From positions 33,483,302 to 33,547,301 of the forward strand of contig NC_088645.1 of NCBI RefSeq assembly GCF_964019385.1: 64,000 nt of DNA, read 5' to 3'. Within the stretch, counting starts at the first letter, position 1. Each line of letters starts with the position of its first letter. Positions 59,881-64,000 of this stretch are shown here, one piece after another. The notes under the pieces are model-generated. The model ran no database searches. It had not been told where the DNA came from and saw nothing but the letters and a program-made list of their open reading frames with translations. The translations under genes were made by a program, and so were the position numbers. The DNA is from Sycon ciliatum. Taxonomy: Eukaryota > Porifera > Calcarea > Leucosolenida > Sycettidae.

Positions 59881-60410
59881 TACATCTGTCGTCACGTGAC
59901 AGAGGCTGTTACATCACATGACAGAGGCTGTTACATCACGCTCACGGAGGACTGACTTCCAGCACCCGCTAGGAGGAGCTTGGCGAAGCAAAAAATACCT
60001 TTGGTGACGAATCGAGAGAGGAGCGGTGGTGACAGCGGGCTACTTCCCCCAGTTGGGACTCCCATTTCTGTCCGCCGCTAGCGCCACGCTTGGTTTGTGT
60101 CCACGGTCAATGGCAGTGAGCCACTGATAGAATTCGTCCTTGCGCACGGCGTGTTTTGGCCATGCACATCTGTGCACGACAGCGAACAACACAGAGAGCA
60201 AGGCGAAATACACAATCCTACACAGTTGCTAAGGCAAGACGCTCTGATTAGTCCGAGGTCTGTGAGTGATCTTGCCCTAGGTCGCGAAGCCCGAGGGGCG
60301 TAACCGCAAAATCACTCACATGACCAAGGGCCTGATCAGAGCGGCATGCCCGACGCAACTGTGTAGGACTGTGGTTCATACAAGGACCACCTCCCGAACA
60401 ACTAGTAGTA

Positions 60411-60596
60411 CAGTGGTCCCTCTATAATCCGGCACCATTTGTGCCTCGAAAATCTGCTGGATTAGGGAGGGTGCTGGATTAACAAATCTGATTTACTGCT
60501 GCAATGTGCATGAAGAGGACATTTTGGCTACTGAAAATTGTGCTGGTTTATCGAGGGTGCTGGATTATAAAGTGCCGGATTAGAGAGGGACGACTG
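60411..60596. mobile_element. Tigger-type MITE with TA duplication
   Basis: 186 bp, ends CAGTGGTCCCTCTATAATCC and GGATTAGAGAGGGACGACTG, flanked by TA. Absent in A, where one TA lies at 20302-20303. Ends match the CAGT...CCTCTxTAATCCGGCA pattern of Tigger/pogo elements. Confidence 0.9.
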
Positions 60597-61980
60597 TACA
60601 TGTATCCCTGCCTAGTGTCTAGTACTACTACTCAATAAACATCTATTTTTGCTCTAGTTACGTGTATGTTACATATAGACCACCCTTTTCAGGTGATCTA
60701 CGGATATCTCCCCTAGTTTGAGGGGATTATGGCTCATAATCCCTTCAAACGAGGGGATATCATATCCACAGGAAATCCTGTGGATCCCCTCGGACGGTGG
60801 GTCGGACCCAGTCCTTCTACCAGCATAACCAAGAGAGCTAGCTCCCTTGGCTGCTGTTTGAATATGCAAGAATGGGCCTTCCAGATAAGGTCTAAAAAGG
60901 GGAAGTGGCTATAGTTGTCAAAAGAAAAGCATATTGGTGAAACAAAACTAGGGAAGTGGCAATCTTTCTATCAGCAACAAACAAGAGCATCTTAATTTAC
61001 AACATACTACATGAACCGGATGTGCCGAACACCGGTAACCATAGAGACAGACCACACTCGCATATACATACTGGTGACACTGGTCATAAATAGATCGGAT
61101 AAGGAAAATAATCCGATAGCCTATGAAGAGTAAAAGAAATTGAACCAATCACAACAAAAATGCTCGTCCAGCACACGAGTTGTCATAGAAACATTGCACG
61201 AAATGACAAAGACCCATAGTAATGAGCATCGGCGTTCAATGCAAAATTCGTTTCTAGTACAGTATTTGGAAATTTCCTTCTTTCACAGACCTGAAAGACA
61301 AACCGTTGCAGCAGTTACTGTAGCCTACTACTAACTCAATGTCATTGGGTCTACACGCTTTACTGGTCTTGTCAAATTTGTTCCACACGATCACAAACAA
61401 TCCATCTTATTTCGGGTACTCTCACAACATTAGACTAAGCCATAGGACGGACGTCAGTGTCTGACAATTCTTCATTGTAGTCTTTGATTTGTACCGGGAA
61501 TAAATCGCCTCCACGCAGCTATGTTGTTGGTATAAGACGAACAAAGCACCTCAAATTATTTTCAAATGATTACAATTCTACTATTTTGTCGTCTTGACTT
61601 GATCACAATCAGCACCGCCTTTTCTCACGGTCTAGTCAGCTACCAACAAGCAGCGGACTTCATGAAGCTTCGTCTTGGGAGACAAACCAAAGAAAGTGTG
61701 TGACATTCCGCACTCGCCTCAGTCAAACCAACAAGTGGATCTACATGTAAACCCGGAGAGGCGACGAGCGAATGACTCTGTCAGAACTAATACTTACTTC
61801 AGTGTTCTGTTCGCACTGCACATGTACTAGTTCATGCAGCGCTGCTCATCACCCGAAAAGTGTGGTCTATACAGGATATTGCATAGTGTCCGCGAGGCTT
61901 ATTTTTCATAATCCCCGCGGCGCTGCGCGCCTTGGGTATTTGAAAAATAATCCCCTCCGAACCGTGCAATATCCTATACA

Positions 61981-62286
61981 TACACGCACAGCATCAGCCG
62001 ACATGAAGGTATAAAAGCAAGCAAAAAAATGGTGGTGGTGAGAAGGAGAGCTCTGTACCAGAACTTTGCAGCCTAGAGAGCGTGTGTGGGCAGGCGTGTG
62101 TTTACCGCCATACTGCCAGGTGTGTCTTTACCACCATATTTTATCAACCATAAGTACAGCTGCAGTGATGTCTTCAACTTCATTCTCCCGAGTCAAGCTC
62201 CGTATGAAGACATCCAAGAAGAAGATTACGTCGCAATCGAGCTATGTCGTTGCTGTGTCATCATCTATGTGCCATGCGCTACTTGA
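61981..62286. repeat. Repeat R copy and flank (A')
   Basis: Copy of repeat R (62040-62195), then sequence matching 21900-22000 up to the target CTACTTGA (62279-62286). Confidence 0.6.
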
Positions 62287-63776
62287 TAGGCCTCCGCGGA
62301 ATGTGCCGGCATAATTTCGGGAATTATCGGTGTGATTTTTAAAACGGGAATTATTGGCAATTTTTGTGCCATGGCACCCTTAAAAACTCATAACAACCAT
62401 GCTATAATAATATTACTATTTGAATCTTTTAATAATTATCTGGCAACTCAACCTCATACGTATAATTATCTGGCCACCCATTGACCATGATGCTACATGA
62501 GGAGACAATAGTGATGACATTTTTCCAATGAGACCAATTTTATGACGCTCCATGTTACTGAAGGACTAACTTCGATCATTGGTTTTGTAGAGCCCCATTC
62601 TCTAGGAGCTGTCTACATCTGCTTTGTTTCAATGTCCAGCATAAGCGAACGTGTGGATCAAGCATAACTGCTTGGTTGACGCTGCCGCGGGAATGCGTAT
62701 AATAGATATCCTTAGCTAAAAAAACGCTAACGTAAACGCAAACCTTTCCGTACTTCAGATCGTTCAAGCTGACTTTTCCCTTAGCACAAAGTACGTTATA
62801 GTTGAGACGAAGTAGTCGTGACAACCATGGCGATATGAATTTTCGTGAAGACAGGTGCGGGAAATTCAAAATTTTGAACCAGGGATTAGTTTGCTGTCGT
62901 TCCGAAAGAATACCTTGGCGAGGTCTTTTACTCTGGAATAGCAAAAGCACGGGGAAAATGAGTTTTCGCTGTTCCCAAGTCCTGGGAAACCCTTTCCTAA
63001 ACGCAGCACCGAAGACTGTAAGGGTTCACCAGCTCCAGCACGTCTGGGAGAGGCCGATGAATTTCTTCCTCAGGAGTGCCGTGGAACTGGTCCTTTGTTT
63101 TCCAGATGGGATAGAGGGAGAAAGGCACGAAGCAGAAAACGCAGAAATTGTCAACTGAAAGGCAAAACTCGCCAAAAAAGCTAAATGTCACAAGAGGAAG
63201 CAATCTCGACTCTTGATCTCATCTCGATCTGCACGACGTGCTTTTTATCTCCCGCCAGTTACAAAACAATGCGAGTTTTTGCACTTTTTGCAGAATTTCC
63301 ATAACGAACGTCGGCCCGTTATTTTGAGCTCTGTAACGTTTTTCCGTTATCCGATAACGTCTTTTGTCACGGCTGGGAGTGAGTACCGTAAAAATTAGCG
63401 TTATCGTTCTTTTGCTAAGGATGTCTAATAATAATAATAATCGGTAAATTTTGAGCAATGCCCCCCTTTTTTCAATTTTTTTCCATTTATGACACCCTGA
63501 TTTGTACCAAAAAGCTCATGACCCTGAAGTTGATCGCCTGGTATTACAAAAAAGAAAGAAAAAAAAGCTTCCAGCCGAGTTTCACGCGAACCGTGATTTT
63601 TTTGTCCGTACAAGTGGTAAAAACCCCGTACGCGGTACGGTATCTTCAAAAAAAGGGAAGGAAAAAAGAATTGCTGTGAGAATTATTGGTGGAATTACGG
63701 GAATAATCGGTCGAAATTTTGAGCAATGCTCAAAAGAATTATCGGTAAAAATACGAGCATATTCCGCGGAGGCCTA
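62287..63776. mobile_element. hAT-type non-autonomous element, 8-bp target duplication
   Basis: 1490-bp insertion. CTACTTGA occurs at 62279-62286 and 63777-63784 and once in A (21993-22000). Ends are TAGGCCTCCGCGGAAT and ATTCCGCGGAGGCCTA, perfect over 16 bp. Related GGAATTATCGG-like words lie inside both ends. An 8-bp duplication is the hAT signature. Internal frames (62576-62950 minus, 62802-63158 plus) overlap and lack transposase motifs. Confidence 0.85.
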
Positions 63777-63784
63777 CTACTTGA

Positions 63785-64000
63785 CGTACCAGCCTGCTAT
63801 GCCGGATACCGCCAGCCATGCATCGGCCAGGCGCTAACGTTAGGCGCGAACTGATGGTGGTGGTGGTGGTGAGAAGGAGAGCTCTGTGCCAGAACTTTGC
63901 AGCCTAGGGAGCGTGTGTGGGCAGGCGTGTGTTTACCGCCATACTGCCAGGTGTGTCTTTACCACCATATTTATCAACCATAAGTACAGCTGCAGTGGTG
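63785..64000. repeat. Repeat R copy at window end
   Basis: Resumes A sequence after the hAT-type insertion, with a (GGT)n and one R copy (63866 on), matching 22000-22200. Confidence 0.6.

Noticed and set aside
62287-63776. Single host gene in the 124-aa and 118-aa frames
   Set aside because: The frames overlap on opposite strands inside a hAT-type insertion and show no motif.

Overview
This is eukaryotic, almost certainly metazoan, DNA: a repeat-rich stretch built from four tandem copies of one two-exon gene and a wide mix of animal-type transposable elements. The evidence is spliced genes with GT-AG introns and TATA-like upstream regions, LINEs of CR1/L2 type, a Penelope-like element, a tRNA-derived SINE, and hAT, pogo/Tigger, TTAA-type and TGT...ACA DNA elements. 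A marine invertebrate such as a sponge or cnidarian would fit, but the species cannot be fixed from the sequence alone.

The central content is a family of four paralogous F-box genes, all on the + strand. Exon 1 (56 codons; F-box) lies at 3919-4086, 26690-26857, 37730-37897 and 47245-47412. Each ends in CAG|GTGAGT in phase 0. Exon 2 (about 350-370 codons; a C-terminal region I do not recognise) lies at 13477-14532, 30073-31179, 42185-43291 and 53331-54386. Each is preceded by a TGCATGCAG acceptor, also phase 0. Joined, they give proteins of about 407 aa (type A: first and fourth genes) and 424 aa (type B: second and third). An F-box N-terminus suggests SKP1/cullin-dependent ubiquitination, with the C-terminal region as substrate-binding candidate; that role is inference.

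The layout is A (1 to about 22.2 kb), then unique and inverted-repeat sequence (22.2-26.4 kb), B (26.4-34.0 kb), a shrunken A-like relic and LINE debris (34.4-37.1 kb), B' (37.5-44.3 kb), and A' (44.9-64.0 kb). A/A' and B/B' are close copies. Their differences are mostly clean insertions with empty sites in the partner: a LINE, a SINE, a nested TTAA element, a TGT...ACA element with CCGG duplications, a hAT-type element with an 8-bp duplication, and a Tigger-type MITE. The pairs may be true segmental duplications or two haplotypes joined in the assembly. A 200-N gap at 17962-18161 appears to contain nothing when compared with A'.

Elsewhere there are two decayed polyubiquitin-like pseudogenes, two possible minus-strand gene relics, a 50-bp intronic minisatellite in B/B', and several large hairpins. 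Apart from the F-box genes, I see no convincing intact host gene.
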